NCBI GenBank assembly: GCA_013399855.1
Contig: VXAY01005810.1
Location: 1,046,167-1,110,166, forward strand
Origin: Oxyruncus cristatus
Taxonomy: Eukaryota; Chordata; Aves; Passeriformes; Cotingidae
Direction of reading: 5' to 3'
Length of the DNA: 64,000 nt
Shown here: positions 1 through 12,150 of the stretch, piece after piece
Layout of the letters: the number at the start of each line of letters is the position of its first letter
How positions within the stretch are numbered: the stretch's first letter is position 1
Translations under genes and position numbers: made by a program
The notes under the pieces: generated by a model
The model's input: only the letters and a program-made list of their open reading frames with translations
What the model was told of the DNA's origin: nothing
Database searches by the model: none

Positions 1-60
1 GCCGCCGCGGCCCCGCGTCCGTGTGGCTGTTGTACACAATGTGTGTTGCGTGGTGTTTAT
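1..60. promoter_or_regulatory. Trailing edge of a CpG island (partial, cut by window start)
   Basis: The first 20 or so bases are almost pure G and C with several CpG dinucleotides, then composition falls within about 60 bases to the ordinary level of the window. This is the profile of the edge of a vertebrate CpG island whose body lies upstream of base 1. In vertebrates such islands usually mark promoters and first exons, so a transcription start may lie just outside. I see no start codon with a convincing coding frame and no clear splice donor in the part that is present, so direction and gene cannot be given. Confidence 0.4.
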
Positions 61-2640
61 GAAGAGTGTTCGGATTAAGTGCAGACTTCAGGCTTGTTTT
101 GAGCTGAGCTTTCAGTTCTGTGGTTGTAATGGATGGGAATATATCTCTGCCTTCATTGTTTGCAAATTTTCTTTTGTATGACTTGAGATGTGTGTGGAGA
201 CGAGTGAACGTTGGATAGCAAGTTTCTGATGAGGCCTGAGCCCTTGGGGCCACAGGGTTTTCTTTTGCAAGAGCAGAGGGACAATGAGGTCTGAGCGTCC
301 AGCCGGTCAGGCTGGAGCAGTGACCTGTCCATGGTGTGACTGGTCTCCAGGAAGGGACAGGGACAGGCAGAGACACTTCTGCCTGCGTGCTGCCTCCAAA
401 CCCACTGCGTGCCATTGCTCCTGGAGGCGCTGCTGGTGGAATTGAAGTGGTTGTTGCCCTTTAGGCTGTGCCTGATGAAAACAAATCGGTTTCAAATCCA
501 AACGTGCAGTGTGTGAATTTTGAAAACCAGGGGCTGAAAGAAAACTTTTGTCATTTTGTTTGTTTTTGAGAGTCTGTTGGAAAAACGTAATTCGGCTGGT
601 GTATGGCACTTGTATACACTCTAGTCATCTTGGGTTACTTCAGTCTTCTGATTAAAAGAAATGGAAAGGCAAGGCTGCAGATTTGTGGATGCAAGTCAGC
701 AAGGAAGAGTGGTCTAAAGGTGGTGGGAATGAGTTCCTTAAAAGAAAAAAAAAAAAAGAGAACAAACTCCAACAGCCTACTCAGAGAATTTTAAACCAGA
801 CTAATGCAGTCAAATGTTTAGAGGTTCTTCTCTTCCTAGGACATATCTAATAACTAATTGGTAAATAATGTGTGCCTGGCTTGTTTCTGCTCTGAGCAAA
901 GAGTTTAGAGTGTATGAGGCTTGTGGCTTCTGGATTATGTTGTTGGATTGATTCTGTCTGTAAGATGCGATGTAAAGTTACCAGAATTTTGGTCTTGTGC
1001 AGTGACTGATGTCCCTTCCCCCTTTTCCAATACTTTTTAAAGGCTTATTTACATTTTAAACTGTCTTCAATTACCAGTTATCTTTCTACAGTGTTATTTG
1101 GAGAAGTTTATAAAGCTTACAACAGAGCTGTTAAGCTGTCCCATGTGATTCTTCTCTAACAAGTAAAAAAACCAGGGCATGTCTTACGTGGAAGATATTA
1201 GCGAGTTAAATTTTCGGGTTAAAGAATGCAAAATCAGGTTGTTTTTACAAAGGGGATTTTGTTTTCCTCCACGTAGGTTGTTTTTTTTTTTTTTTCTTTT
1301 TTCCCTTGGTTTTTGGTAACAGACATTTTTCGGGTGTGGGGCAAATGCTGGAACGTAGGCTGGATTCCACTCCTAGCAGGATCTTGCTCTCTCTGGAGAG
1401 GTCAGCAGTGTCTGTTGCTGCTTTTTACACACTTGTCCTTTCTAAGTGTTGGGATGTCTATGGGGCATTTGAAAAAAACCTGAAGATTGAAAACAGCCCT
1501 ATTTGGAAACTGGAGAAAAGCAGATGCAATAGAGAACAGATTTTACATCTATTATGACATATCATTCTGGCCAACATTTCGTAATCTGGATATTTTGTTT
1601 TTTGTTTTTTAATTAGATACTGAATTAAGGTTTTGGACTTTAGCTGTTCATTTATCCCAGTTGAATAGCAAATGCTCAGCGTTAAAATGTGACTGTACTT
1701 TAGTCTGATTAACTAGCTAATGCTTGGGTCTGTGGAGATTAATGGCATTTAATGAAATGTCTCTGTCTCTCTAGGTGCAAGGGGAGACTTTGGGGTTTTT
1801 TTTCCCCCACCCCAAGCAATCTTCCTTTTAGCAAAATGGGGATTTGTTGTTTTGTGACTTTCCTGGCAGTGATGGGTGCTGAGGTGGGAGTAAGGTTGGG
1901 GGTGCTTTCCCCATTCTCCTGCTTTCCTCCCTCGCTCGTCCATCCATCTCCTTCCTTCAGGAGCCCTTTGACCCTCCTCAGCTCGGTTAACTCTTCAGTG
2001 GGCACATGTGGGCTGGCTCTGCCTTTGCCAGGTCATGTGCCCGCGGGGTCACACTCACTTGTGCCTGTTTTTCCCCCTCCTGATCCACGGTAATTGCTCC
2101 TTGCCCTTTTTCAAACCACAGCCCAGTAAAACGCTTTCTTTTGGGCTTTTTAAACTGCATCTCCATGGTTTGACACCTCTCTGGTGATGCAAATTGGTTC
2201 CTGAGCAAGCAGTGGCAGGTTGTAACAGCCGAGCATTCTTCCCTGATTTTCTTAGAATGACCCTCTCGGAAAATCCTGCTGATTGCCTCCAGTGGATTAT
2301 GCCGAGATGTATAATCCAGCTCTCCTTGGGAAGTCCAGGACGACTTGAAGCCATTGTTTTAGGAAATTTGCTGCAGGGTTTAACTCATTTGGGCTCTGGT
2401 GTATGGCTAGCAGCGAGATGAAAAGAGTGTACTCCTGCTGCTGTTCCTTGATAAAAATCTGTCTTGCTTCCAAGTGCTGGAAGGCCCTCTGTAACAGTAG
2501 ATCATTTATAACTCTGCTGACTTAAAAAAATCCTTAAAAAGCAGCAGTGATGGGGTGGCAGTAGTTTTGTATTCCCTTTTGAATACTGAAGACTATAATA
2601 ATTTGACTTTTTACTATACATAGCCTGCCAGTTCTGATGT
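61..2640. other. Noncoding stretch, no gene seen
   Basis: Only short, overlapping open frames on both strands, with no recognisable protein family. It holds a long T run at 1281-1302, interrupted once by C, and T- or A-rich segments around 752-765. It is likely intron or intergenic DNA following the CpG island edge. Confidence 0.6.
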
Positions 2641-2653
2641 TACCTGCTCTGTT

Positions 2654-2695
2654 AGGTTGGAGAAGCTTTTTCTGAGGTTGGAGAAGCTTTTTCTG
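2654..2695. repeat. Exact 21-bp tandem duplication, two copies
   Basis: A 21-base unit starting AGGTTGGAGAAGC and ending TTTTTCTG occurs twice head to tail, at 2654-2674 and 2675-2695, with no mismatch. Identity without any decay suggests a recent slippage or duplication event. It is not part of a longer array, and no function is implied. Confidence 0.9.
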
Positions 2696-5499
2696 ATTTA
2701 GCATGTTCATTAGATATTTTCACATGTAAGCAATTTCCCCCCTCACCCCTCTGCCTTAGGGATTTATTTGAAAAACAAACCTGAGGAGCAAAAGGACAGC
2801 AGCCTCGGTCCACAGAGAAGCTCCTTGGCCATGAAAATATCTTCGTGTGCCTTACTGGTGTAGAATTTTAGACGCTTTGTCATGCAGAGCCCTGTATGAA
2901 ACAGGAGCAGGTAAAACTTCAGTCAAAGTTTGCAGCTAGTGAGGCTGCCCACCGAGTTGTGTTTTGTGCTCAGGTTCCTGCAGGATGGGATGGAGCTGCT
3001 TGTTCTTCATCACGTACTGCAGGGACAGTTGGGAATTGCCCCCAGTTCGATAAGCTGGAGCTACTTGTGGTAACACTGATGGTGTCCGTGAGCATTATGT
3101 GCCCTGCTGGCTGTGGTCTGTGTTATTCCTCTTCAGGAGTAGGAGGAAGAGAGCGGGCAGGGCAACTACTGCTGCTGGAGCTGCTGCTGTGGCTCACTGG
3201 CACGGGCTGCTGGATGTCTGGGGTCCTGTCTGCTGATGGCCCGGAGTACGGGTGGTCATTGCATGTTTTAATTTGAGTCTGTGGGTTGGGTACAGAATGC
3301 TGGGGACAGTTTGGTCACAAAACAGCAAAGGAGAAGCCTTTTGTCTGGTGGTGGGCTGGTGGTGCTGAACTCGGAGGTCTTTACCAGACGTGTTGTGTTC
3401 TCCCAGGGGTCGGTGCAGAGCCGACCGGTGTCCCGGCCCTGGGTGCCGCAGTCGGGCGGTCAGTGGATGTGCTCCCTGTGTGCACCTGCTCTGGGGCCTG
3501 GCTGATTGCCTGTCGGACCGGGCACGTGGGCTGTGAGGGGTGCAGTTCTGCACATCTGGTCCTTCTTCTTGGGAAGAAACAGTGTCAACAAGTCTCCTTT
3601 CATGGGAGTTGCTGCTGGTTAAAGCCATGTGAAGCTGGTATTCCAGAGCAGCAAATGGAGGGCATGCCCTTTTGGAATAACACCCAGGCCAACCTGGGAT
3701 TTTTTTTTTTTAGAGCTAACCAGTGGATTTGTATGTCTGATTCCAATTAACTGTGGGTGGGGTGTCTGCATCCCTTGGCTGCCCGATAAGCCTGAGCCAG
3801 AGTAACAGGGAGAGATTTTATTCCAAAGCAAATGATGGACCTTGAAAATCAAGGGTTCTGTTTGTTCCCTCCCCTCCTTCTGCCCGTAAACTCCTCCAGG
3901 TTAGTCCCAGTACTTCCCATCTCATTTTAAGTGTCGGGTAGACTTTGAAGGGTTTTTTTTTCCAAAAGAATGGGAACTGCACACACTAGGAGAACTCAGG
4001 ATTCTTCTTTTCCTGCCACCCTTCCTTCCCCACCAGGCTGTAAAGAGCAGCAAGGCCAGACCTTTTCCCTACGATTGTTTGTTTGTTTGCTTGTTTTGTT
4101 TTTCTTTTTGGATTCCCCTGCATTTGCAGGTCTGGGTAGAGTAAGAGAGGAAGTATTTCCTGCTCGTGGCATCAGGTGTAGGTGTGTGGCTTGATACTAT
4201 CATGGTATTATCTGCATGCAGAGTCGTGTGAAGTCCTTACAGACTGTGAGAGGGATTTCTTTTTATGGTCCACAGCCACTCTTTGGGCACCTTGTTTGTC
4301 CAAACTTGATGTAGATCCCTTGTTCAGTGTAAGCTGCTCCTAGAATTTGCTTCCCTCTGGCATTAGATGGTCAAATGGAAAAGTTGGTGAGTGTGAATCT
4401 TGGCTGATCAGCCCAGGTCTTCTCGGGTAGTGGAGGATCAGGGTTTTGAAACCCCTTATTCTTGGGCTCGGGTTCGGGCTCTGGCCAGGGCAGTGTGGTT
4501 GGTCTCTGTCCTGGGATGCTGCAGCCAGATGAAACAGGCTGTGCAAGGCCTCCTGTGGAATGCGGTGAGTTCTGTCAGAAACACGAGCTGAGCTGGATTT
4601 TTGTAATTCTGTCGTTTTTTGGAGATGTAAACATTTATTTCTTCTCCCCAATCACTCAGGTATATCGCTCACATTGTCCTGAATCCCCACAGAGTGTCTT
4701 GTACTTGTTAGTGTGTCTGTATTTCCATTCTCATTGCCTAAGGACATCTTTCATGTTTAGAATAGTTCTAATGTACCTTCCTTCCCTTTGACATTCTGCT
4801 AACTAAAAATTAAAATTGAACACTATCTAACATGGGATTTTTTTTTTATAGGTGATTTTCCATTCCCCGTGTTTTTCTGTATTGTCGGATTATTTTTAAT
4901 GGCATCTCTACCAGGTGACTTTCCTGCACTTGTGTATGCCAGGAAAGGTTCCAAAATGAGGGAGGTCAGGGAAATGGAAGAGGAGCAGCATGGTAACACC
5001 CTTGTGTTCCCCTCTGCTTCCAGATTGAGTACATCTCCTCTGCAAAGTGCTGAGCCTTTATCAGCCTGGGGGTAGGTCTACTAATGACTGATCTAAAACC
5101 ATCAAATTCATTTATTTGTCACTGCCAGTGACAGGCCGGTTAATGCTAATGGATTCTTTTTTTAGCCTGTTGACTCTGGTGATAGTCTCATAAATGTTGT
5201 GAAATCTAAAGCATTAAGGGAACTTGTAACTTATTTTTAGAGGAGAGCTGTTGAAAGAGGGTAAGGTGGTGTGTGCACGTCAAGGTGTGTGCTGTGCTGA
5301 GAAAGAAAAAGAGCAACTCCTAGTTCATTAGCCATACACAGCTGCCTTTGCTGTCCCTCATAGTTACTTGATTTTTCAGTTGTATTTTAGTGTTCTCTTT
5401 GGACCTGTTTTGGGTTGTGCTATAAAGGAAGGAGACCCTGTAAATAGAGTCAGTCATCTTAGGCAGAAATGGCTCGTTTCAGAAAATGGTTCATCTGCA
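2696..5499. other. Noncoding stretch, no gene seen
   Basis: No supported exon or RNA gene. A small cluster of CpGs lies at about 3410-3530, short homopolymer T runs at about 3701-3712 and 4840-4848, and a GTTT-rich stretch at about 4075-4105. Several open frames of 100-150 codons around 2900-3750 overlap one another on both strands and show no family resemblance. Confidence 0.55.
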
Positions 5500-5600
5500 G
5501 GGCCTGAATCTTCTCTGCCCTTACTGTGTGAAAGCACTTAAGCATATACTTAAGTTGGCATAAGCATGTGGGTAAGTGCTTTGCTGAATCAGGATGGACT
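5500..5600. repeat. Decayed fold-back (palindromic, MITE-like) repeat
   Basis: Two arms face each other. The left arm contains AAAGCACTTA at 5531-5540 and the right arm its exact reverse complement TAAGTGCTTT at 5573-5582. Weaker pairing continues inward between the 5541-5554 and 5559-5572 segments. The outer ends, CCTGAATC at 5503-5510 and GAATCAGG at 5586-5593, are also imperfect mirror images of each other. I recall palindromic repeats built on the theme AAGCACTTAAGCA...CTTTGCTGAATC as common in turtles, crocodilians and birds, but I cannot name the family. It appears as an old, partly deleted copy with a shortened centre. The exact borders are uncertain. Confidence 0.55.
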
Positions 5601-8439
5601 AAAAACACATTATTAAATGCTTTGTTGAACGGTGAAGCTTGCAGCAGAAAAAGATTAAAAGCTTACTTGGTGTATTTGAGAGTACTTTGTATATGGTCAG
5701 TCCCTTCGCTTCTCTTTCGAAGACAGGCTGTTGTATCTCTCATGTCCCTGCCTTCACCAGCGGATCTCACCCACAAGAAGATACTAATCTGCTGTTTCCT
5801 CAAAAAAGTGATTGCAAGGTCAGTGTAGCATCAGACTTTAAAAAAAAAAAATAAAAATCATTGTTTAAGGTTAATTTAGTCTCTAGCCCTGAAATCACAC
5901 ATTCTGTTTGCCTTAGTCACTGGAATAATTCTGAAAAACTACGTGAGTAGTGTTCAGTGTGGCTTGGGTTTCTGTGATATTTTTGCTGTGGAAGTTGTGG
6001 TTTGCTGAGTAATTTGAAAGTTAATGTGACTCTCTCTAGTCAGATCAGCATGCGGTATTAATAAGTTACTTCTAAACTTTGGCATTTTACTGCTCTCCTG
6101 TTGGAAGTATTTTAATTTTTGAGTGCAGAGAAAATCTGAAGAATGTTGGGAAGTTCTTTTGCCCTGCTCAGTCATTCCCTGTGCGGGAACATTTGCAGCT
6201 GGATGTATTGTTGTGATTGAGGAGGCTTAAATTAAGATTGTACTTTGGGAACTTTGTATTATAAAGAAGGACCCTACCCTGCTAAGGCTTATGCAATTCC
6301 GCACATGAGGAATAGTTCCAGAGACCTCAGCGAGCACAGATAAATGCAGACAAGGCTTCTTAATAGGTTGGTGAAGTGTACATGGCAGGAAGGGTGAAGG
6401 AAAAGAAGTATTGACAGCAGCAGAAAGCGTCACTGCCCTGCCCTCCCCCAGCAAAGACTTGCATTAATTTCCCATTGATGTACAATAGGGAAGAGGTTTC
6501 AAGCTGACTGAAGGGGCAAAGGTCCAAGAAAACTACTGTAGCAAGAACTGATGCAGAGTGACAGTAATGAGGTGGCCTGGCAGGTGGGAGGGAAAAATGG
6601 TGGGGTGGGGGAAAGAAACTAATATCTGGTGAATTAAGTAGTTCCCAGGGTTTGAAGTTGTTAAGTCCTCTTGGTTTTATTTTCCTCTGTGTGCCATACA
6701 AGTATGAGACGTGGCTGAGCAAGGCTGCTTGGCTGAGGACGTGGGTCCTGGTGCAGCTCCAGCCCTTGGGGTTTGGGTCTGGGTCACTGGGAGTGCTGGT
6801 GTGGCCCTGGGGGTACAGAATTCTTCTGCAGTGTCCCTGAACCTGCACTGTGTTGTTTTAATTGGTGTTTTAGTATTCCTGACTCTGAGTTCATCCTCAC
6901 GTTGTTCTGTGGGTCAGCTGTGCATCAGAGAGAAGGTGAGGAGCACAGGGTGAAGAAGTGTCTGGAAATTTTGATTTATTTAAAACAGGGACTGTGAAGT
7001 GCCGGCAAGACTTTTGGCATCTTGAATGCTGGTGGAAAGAGAATGCCTGCTAGACAGAAACTCCGTGAAGGTTTTATAACAAATGCTGAGGGTACTGGGA
7101 TGTGGTGTCTAAAGAGGTTGCAAGGAGCTGAGCATTAGTCTCAAGTATCCGTAAATCCCACTGGATGGGGAGGTAGTGCTCAAGTTGGAGGCTTGGTTTG
7201 TGGCAAAAGCTTGTCAGCTCAGCACTGGCAGAAGGTTTGGTGTTTGCACTGTTGCAAAAAGGTGTTGCTGAAGGGGATATTGCCAGGGATTCTTCTGCAG
7301 TGCTTGCTGAGCGAGTGAAACTCCTGTTTAGTTTTCCTTTTGGCCGCATTATCAATCATTAATGCTCAGAGATGTGGCGGTGCGATTCCCTGCCCTGAGC
7401 CCGAGCTGCGTGCAGGGCCCCATGCATACACTGAGCACTTATCCTTCTGCCAAGGGTTTGCACAGTGTTGCAAATGAGTGTAAAGATGTTCATTTGCTGG
7501 TGAAATTTGCCTACTTCTGCTGTTGTGTTTGGCAGACCTGCAGAGCCTATAGCAGCGCTGTGTGCTCAGTGAATTGTGAAAGGGAACAGAAAACATTGAA
7601 AAGAAATCTGAAGTTAGTACTGAGATGGGAAATATGGTAGAAATTTTCTGAGGATGGGGAGGATCGCCCCACCTTTTGGTCTGGGGCTGCTACCAGCCAT
7701 TGTGTTTGGTGGTGTCAGCTCTTGTTCTCTGCCATGTCCTTAGGATCCCTGGGAGATCTTCCCTGTGTGTCCTGAACAAGCCCTGCTGAGACAACTACAG
7801 TGAAAACTGTCACCTTCTTGTGGCTGGAGCTCCCTCCAGTATAAGGCGTTTGGGTTTTTTTGATTGATGCATTTGCACTAGGCAGCTTGCCTTGCTCCCC
7901 AGTCGCTTTCTGTGATTCCAGTCTGGATGGGTGGCCTGCAGAATACTCACCAAACGTTTGAACTCTGCCCTCTTCAAATCTTACCTGGTGAAAAAAACCT
8001 TGTAAAACCCACTGTGAAAAAGTCCTGGGCCCACTCTTGGCTGGGTTTGACCACTGAGAAAGCACAGAGTTGCTCTCAGTCAAGTCTGGTCTTGGCATAA
8101 TGTGTAGGAACCCAAATAAGGCCCTGATGGGCCTGATACTGATCCTGCCTTTGAGCCTGGAGACGCAAGGGTCAGCGAAAAAAGGGCAACAGGGGATTAT
8201 CCAAAGCATCTCAGTGTGGCAGAGAACAGAGCAGCTTCCTGACGCCCAGCTTTGATACCACGGTAAACAGCCCCCTCTGTCTGAAGGGGGTGTTGGGAAG
8301 GAAGTGTGGGAAGCAGAGCAGTGTCGTACACTGCCATCTCTTCGTGGGCCTTTTTCTTTGAGGGGTTAAACGGAGTTTTTTTTTTGGTTTTAACGACTTT
8401 TGACTGTAAGGGAAAATAAGGGAGGCCCTGACTGGAGTG
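5601..8439. other. Noncoding stretch, no gene seen
   Basis: No supported gene. A run of A with one T follows 5840. A G-rich segment at 6586-6611 has four G runs with loops of one, nine and one bases, outside the usual seven-base loop limit for a G-quadruplex. The open frames here are up to about 164 codons, overlap on opposite strands and are judged chance frames. Confidence 0.55.
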
Positions 8440-9030
8440 CCAGTGTTCCGGTGGAGGATGTAACTGCTGAGGTTCCTGTCGAACACTGGCGGTTCCGAAC
8501 AGCCGCGGCCAGGCTTGGGAGGGGGGAAGCGAGATAAGGACGCGAGGCCGCAGCACGGGAAAGGTAGTCTGTGGTGTGAATTATGGCTGGTGCCCGTCTC
8601 ATGGTGGTTACAAAACCACGTGGGGGCTGGGGCGCAGTGCTGGGAGGCAGGGGGGAGCCTGGCAGGGGACTGAAATGGGCTCAGCGGTGCGTTGGGACAC
8701 AGGGCTGGTCCTGGTGCCCTCAGTGGGGAGATGAGAGGAGAGGAGGAAGCACGCTGAGCTGCAGGTCCTGGAGTCCTCTGCCTCCGGATGAGCGTTGGCT
8801 CCTCTTCCCCGCAGAGCTGGGCGCTCAGCCATGCCGGCCGCTCCTCCGCCCCCGTGGTCCCGCTCCTGCGAGCTGCCCGTGCTGTGTGGCCCGTCGTTCC
8901 TCCCCGCAGGAGCCGGGAGGGATGGCTGCAGTGGTTCCTCAGCCTTGCGCAGACGGGGAGTGTGTCCTGACGTGTTTCCACTGCGGAGTGTGGCACCGGA
9001 GCCAGGCTGCCCTGGAATCGTGAGCTTGTT
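8440..9030. promoter_or_regulatory. CpG-rich, GC-rich patch (possible internal CpG island)
   Basis: CpG dinucleotides cluster at about 8441-8570 and again at 8780-9010. In the second part I count roughly twenty CpGs in about 230 bp at an estimated 65 percent GC, an observed to expected ratio near 0.8 by hand, far above the surrounding DNA. A minus-strand frame of 317 codons (8211-9164) and shorter frames on both strands cross the patch. They are rich in Pro, Arg, Ser and Ala, as any GC-rich frame would be, and match no family I know. An alternative promoter, an orphan CpG island or an isolated GC-rich patch are all possible. Confidence 0.4.
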
Positions 9031-11889
9031 TCCCCTCTGCCTGCCAAGCGGACATTGGCTGCCCCAGCCAGCCTGGGATCCCAGGGGTGGGTGGCTGGTG
9101 GTGAAAAGCACCTGGAGAGAGTCTCCTCCTGCAGCACCTTTTGTGCTTTAAACTCCAGCCTCACCGAATCCCATGAACTGGGACTGAAGCGTCAGGTTCT
9201 GCATGTGTAGTGCCTGGGCATTTATGTATGAGGAGGGGGTTGTCCTCGTCTTGCGTGATTTTTCCTTTTTTTCACCTCTCTTTTTCATCTGGTCACATCT
9301 GCTTTGTCATTAATCTTCCAGATCAAATACAATGATAGTTGAAAGTCCTCCATAGTTATGATTCCCCCAAAGTTTTGAGAGTATGGCTTTGGTTTTATTG
9401 TAGTCATGAGAAGTCAGTTTAGGTTTCTGGACCTCTGTTCATAGGTAGCTCCAGTGGATATTTTAGCAGGGGCATTTGTCTTCTCTCTTGATTAAGCATG
9501 TGTATGCGGTAGGAAAAGAGCAAAATATGGAATAGAAAAAATAAAGCAATTCAGTTACCAGTCCAAAGGCCTTAATGCTAAAGAGCCATGAAGAAGCTTT
9601 ATTGGAACTATAATTGCAGACATAAGCAGTGATTATCTGTCTTCGTGCCTTTATGGTTCCCATCACTGTCATCTGAACACATGAAGCTGATGAGAGTGTG
9701 AGCAGAACATTATTCAGCTGGTGCTGTGTAATCCTGATCTCTTGCAGTATGCGGAAAGTAACATAAAGTGTCAATTCATTTGGAAGTGAAGGGGAGAGAA
9801 AAAGGTGAGAGAGGACAAGTGTTGTTGCAGAACACAACCTTATTTCATCCTGGTTGCAGCTGAAGGAATGCAGGGACAGGGTGAGCTTCTTATGTGGACC
9901 TGGTCAGAAGAAATTTTGCTGTTTGTTAATGTTCTTAGAGGTCTTGGGCAGGGGCAGCCCTTCATCGTTGGAAAGTCCCTCTGTGATTCCTTGAAATGTT
10001 CTGAATTTGCTCCAGCTGAGAGAAGGGCAGCAGCACCTGTTTGTCTTGCATTCCTGAGAGCTGGAGATTGTTGGATCAAGGCAGACAAATGGACTTCTTG
10101 AGCTGGAACAGAGACCAGAGAGCAAGTCTTGAATTGCTGTCCTGATTATTGATGCTGGTTATGAAGGTGAAAATGTGCTCAAGGCTGTGAGGAGGCAGAG
10201 GGAGGAAGAGGCGGTTTGGTGGTTGGGCAGCTGGAGCAGTGGAAGGAGCAGAGTGTGCAGAGCTTTGGCATTTTGCACCGGGGTTGGTGATGCCAAGATG
10301 GGCACAGGTGGTTTGAGTTAATGTGATCCAGGCCAGTGTTGAGAGGCCAGTTTCTCAGGCCCCTAATTTTCATTGCCATCACCTGCTCTGGGTGAGGGGA
10401 GTCAGTGGAGGAGGTGAGATAAGAGCCAGAAGTCCTGTGGTCTCTTCACAAACAGTGTGTGAATCGTCCAGGACTATGTTTGGGCAATAAAAAGGTAACT
10501 ATTTTGGGGATGTTTTTTGGGTAGGGGGGGCACTTGCTGGATGTGAGACTGGTTGTGCTTTTTTTTTATTTTTCCTGAAATTTGGAGGCAAAAGACAGCT
10601 ATTTTAAAGGAGGAAAATAGGAGTGGAGGAATAACTTCTAAATTTGTTTTTTATTTACTCTTGCCCTGAATTGGGACCAGGTAAAAACCAGACCTGATGA
10701 TGTATGTTTTTGGTGGAATTTTCTTAATTTCTTAGTGATGATTATCTTTGCTTTTATTGGAGTTAGCAGGAGTTATCCACTAACTTGTTAAAGCAGCTCA
10801 AAGCATAGCTCCTAAACTGCCTAATACACTCAAGGGCATTTTAAAAACAAACCCAGAAATCTGCTAGCAAAGTGCCTAGATACACAAAGAAGAGGGAATG
10901 CAGTTTTTGGAGACACTTGCCTGCCTTGCCTGCTGGTCCTCTGTGTGAAAGCAGAATGAGATAGTGATGTTTTGAAAGTTTCTGGTCTTCAGCTGAGTGA
11001 GCTACCAGTGAAAAACTGATTCCTGGAAAAGCTTTACTCAAAATGTAGTTGGAAGTCTGTGGGATGTATGTTCCTGGAGACATCAGCATCCTACTTTCAC
11101 AAAAGACTTGTGTGCTGAAAAGACTTAAACTAGTTTAAATGTGACCCTTGTTCTTCTCACATGGAGATGAGGTGGGTGATTGTCATCAGCCTTGTTTTAT
11201 GGATGTGGAAAACAGAAGTGCTACTCACGTGTTCTGTGGTGCTGAACAGTGGGAATTGCCGGTGCCGTGGCAGAGGGTTATTCCAAACCTGGCGTGTGCT
11301 GGGGCTGCACCTGCTGTGCTGTGAGTTCCCAGGTGTTGGTGAAGACAGGAGAGGGGTGTTTGGGGACTCAGGTCCTGGGTGTGCTGTGGTCAGTGCTGGG
11401 GGAGGGACTGTGGTCCCTGAGGTGACGGACCAGCGTGTGGAGATTGCCTGGGTGTTAGATCACTGGAGACAGGCGTGAGCCAGTCAGGAAACCCTCTGCA
11501 GAAGGCTTTTGTGCCTAGAACTGGCTTATTAGAAGCAGTTGTTGAGAATAGGCCTGGCTTTGCTGGGCATTTGAAGCATCTTAAGAATGGTGCTGGCGGT
11601 GGTACGAGCCAGTGGGGGGCACAGACAGACATAGGGGAGGGCTATAAAATATTTTGGATGGAGAGGTGAGCGCCCAGAAGAGCTGACTGAACACGGTGCC
11701 CATCTGACATCTGCATGGTGCTTCCAAACCTGCACTCGGCTCCTGTCCTGTGGGGCAGGAAAGGGAAGCAGGGCACAGAGAGCTGCTCCCTGCCAGGGTT
11801 GGATGGCTTTTTGGGGGAAGGAAGCTGTGTGGGAGTGTGCAGCAGTGCTGCAGCCCAGGGCTCTGTGCATCAGGTGTGCTGGTGGAGTT
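9031..11889. other. Noncoding stretch, no gene seen
   Basis: No supported gene. An AT-rich block at about 9480-9800 lacks repeats and has several short homeodomain-like or forkhead-like words, so it could be regulatory, but this is weak. A faint MIR-like segment (a decayed match to the TTTTACAGATGAGGAAAC part) sits near 11192-11220 and is too poor to call separately. Confidence 0.5.
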
Positions 11890-12150
11890 CTGGTGTGTGC
11901 GTGGTGGGGACGGCTGGAGCCGTGGCAGTCCCGGAGCCGTGGGAGCGAGTGCTCCGTGCCTGTACCAGCTCCCGGGGCTGTGGAGCGCTGTGTTGCAGCT
12001 CTGAGCCCTCAGCCCGGCACATCTTTGCCCTTCCCCGTCAGAGGACGTGCCCGTGTGGCACGGCTGGAGAGGAGGAACAACTGCGGCCCTGGTTTTTGGG
12101 GCCAGGCTGCCGCCCTGCAGCCCTTGTGTCCTCCCTGGCTGCCGTGGGCT
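11890..12150. promoter_or_regulatory. CpG-rich patch
   Basis: By hand I count about sixteen CpGs in some 220 bp at roughly 64 percent GC, an observed to expected ratio near 0.7. Neighbouring DNA has few CpGs. The open frames here on the plus strand (up to 193 codons, 11715-12296) reflect composition and show no recognisable domain. It could be a small orphan CpG island or simply a GC-rich patch. Confidence 0.3.

Noticed and set aside
6586..6611. G-rich segment as a G-quadruplex
   Set aside because: Middle loop is nine bases long, outside the canonical limit.
8211..9164. 317-codon minus-strand open frame as a protein-coding gene
   Set aside because: It lies on CpG-rich DNA, has low-information Pro/Arg/Ser composition, is overlapped by long frames on both strands, and shows no domain I know.
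11160..11235. MIR-like segment
   Set aside because: Only one short, imperfect word matches; too weak to list as a feature.
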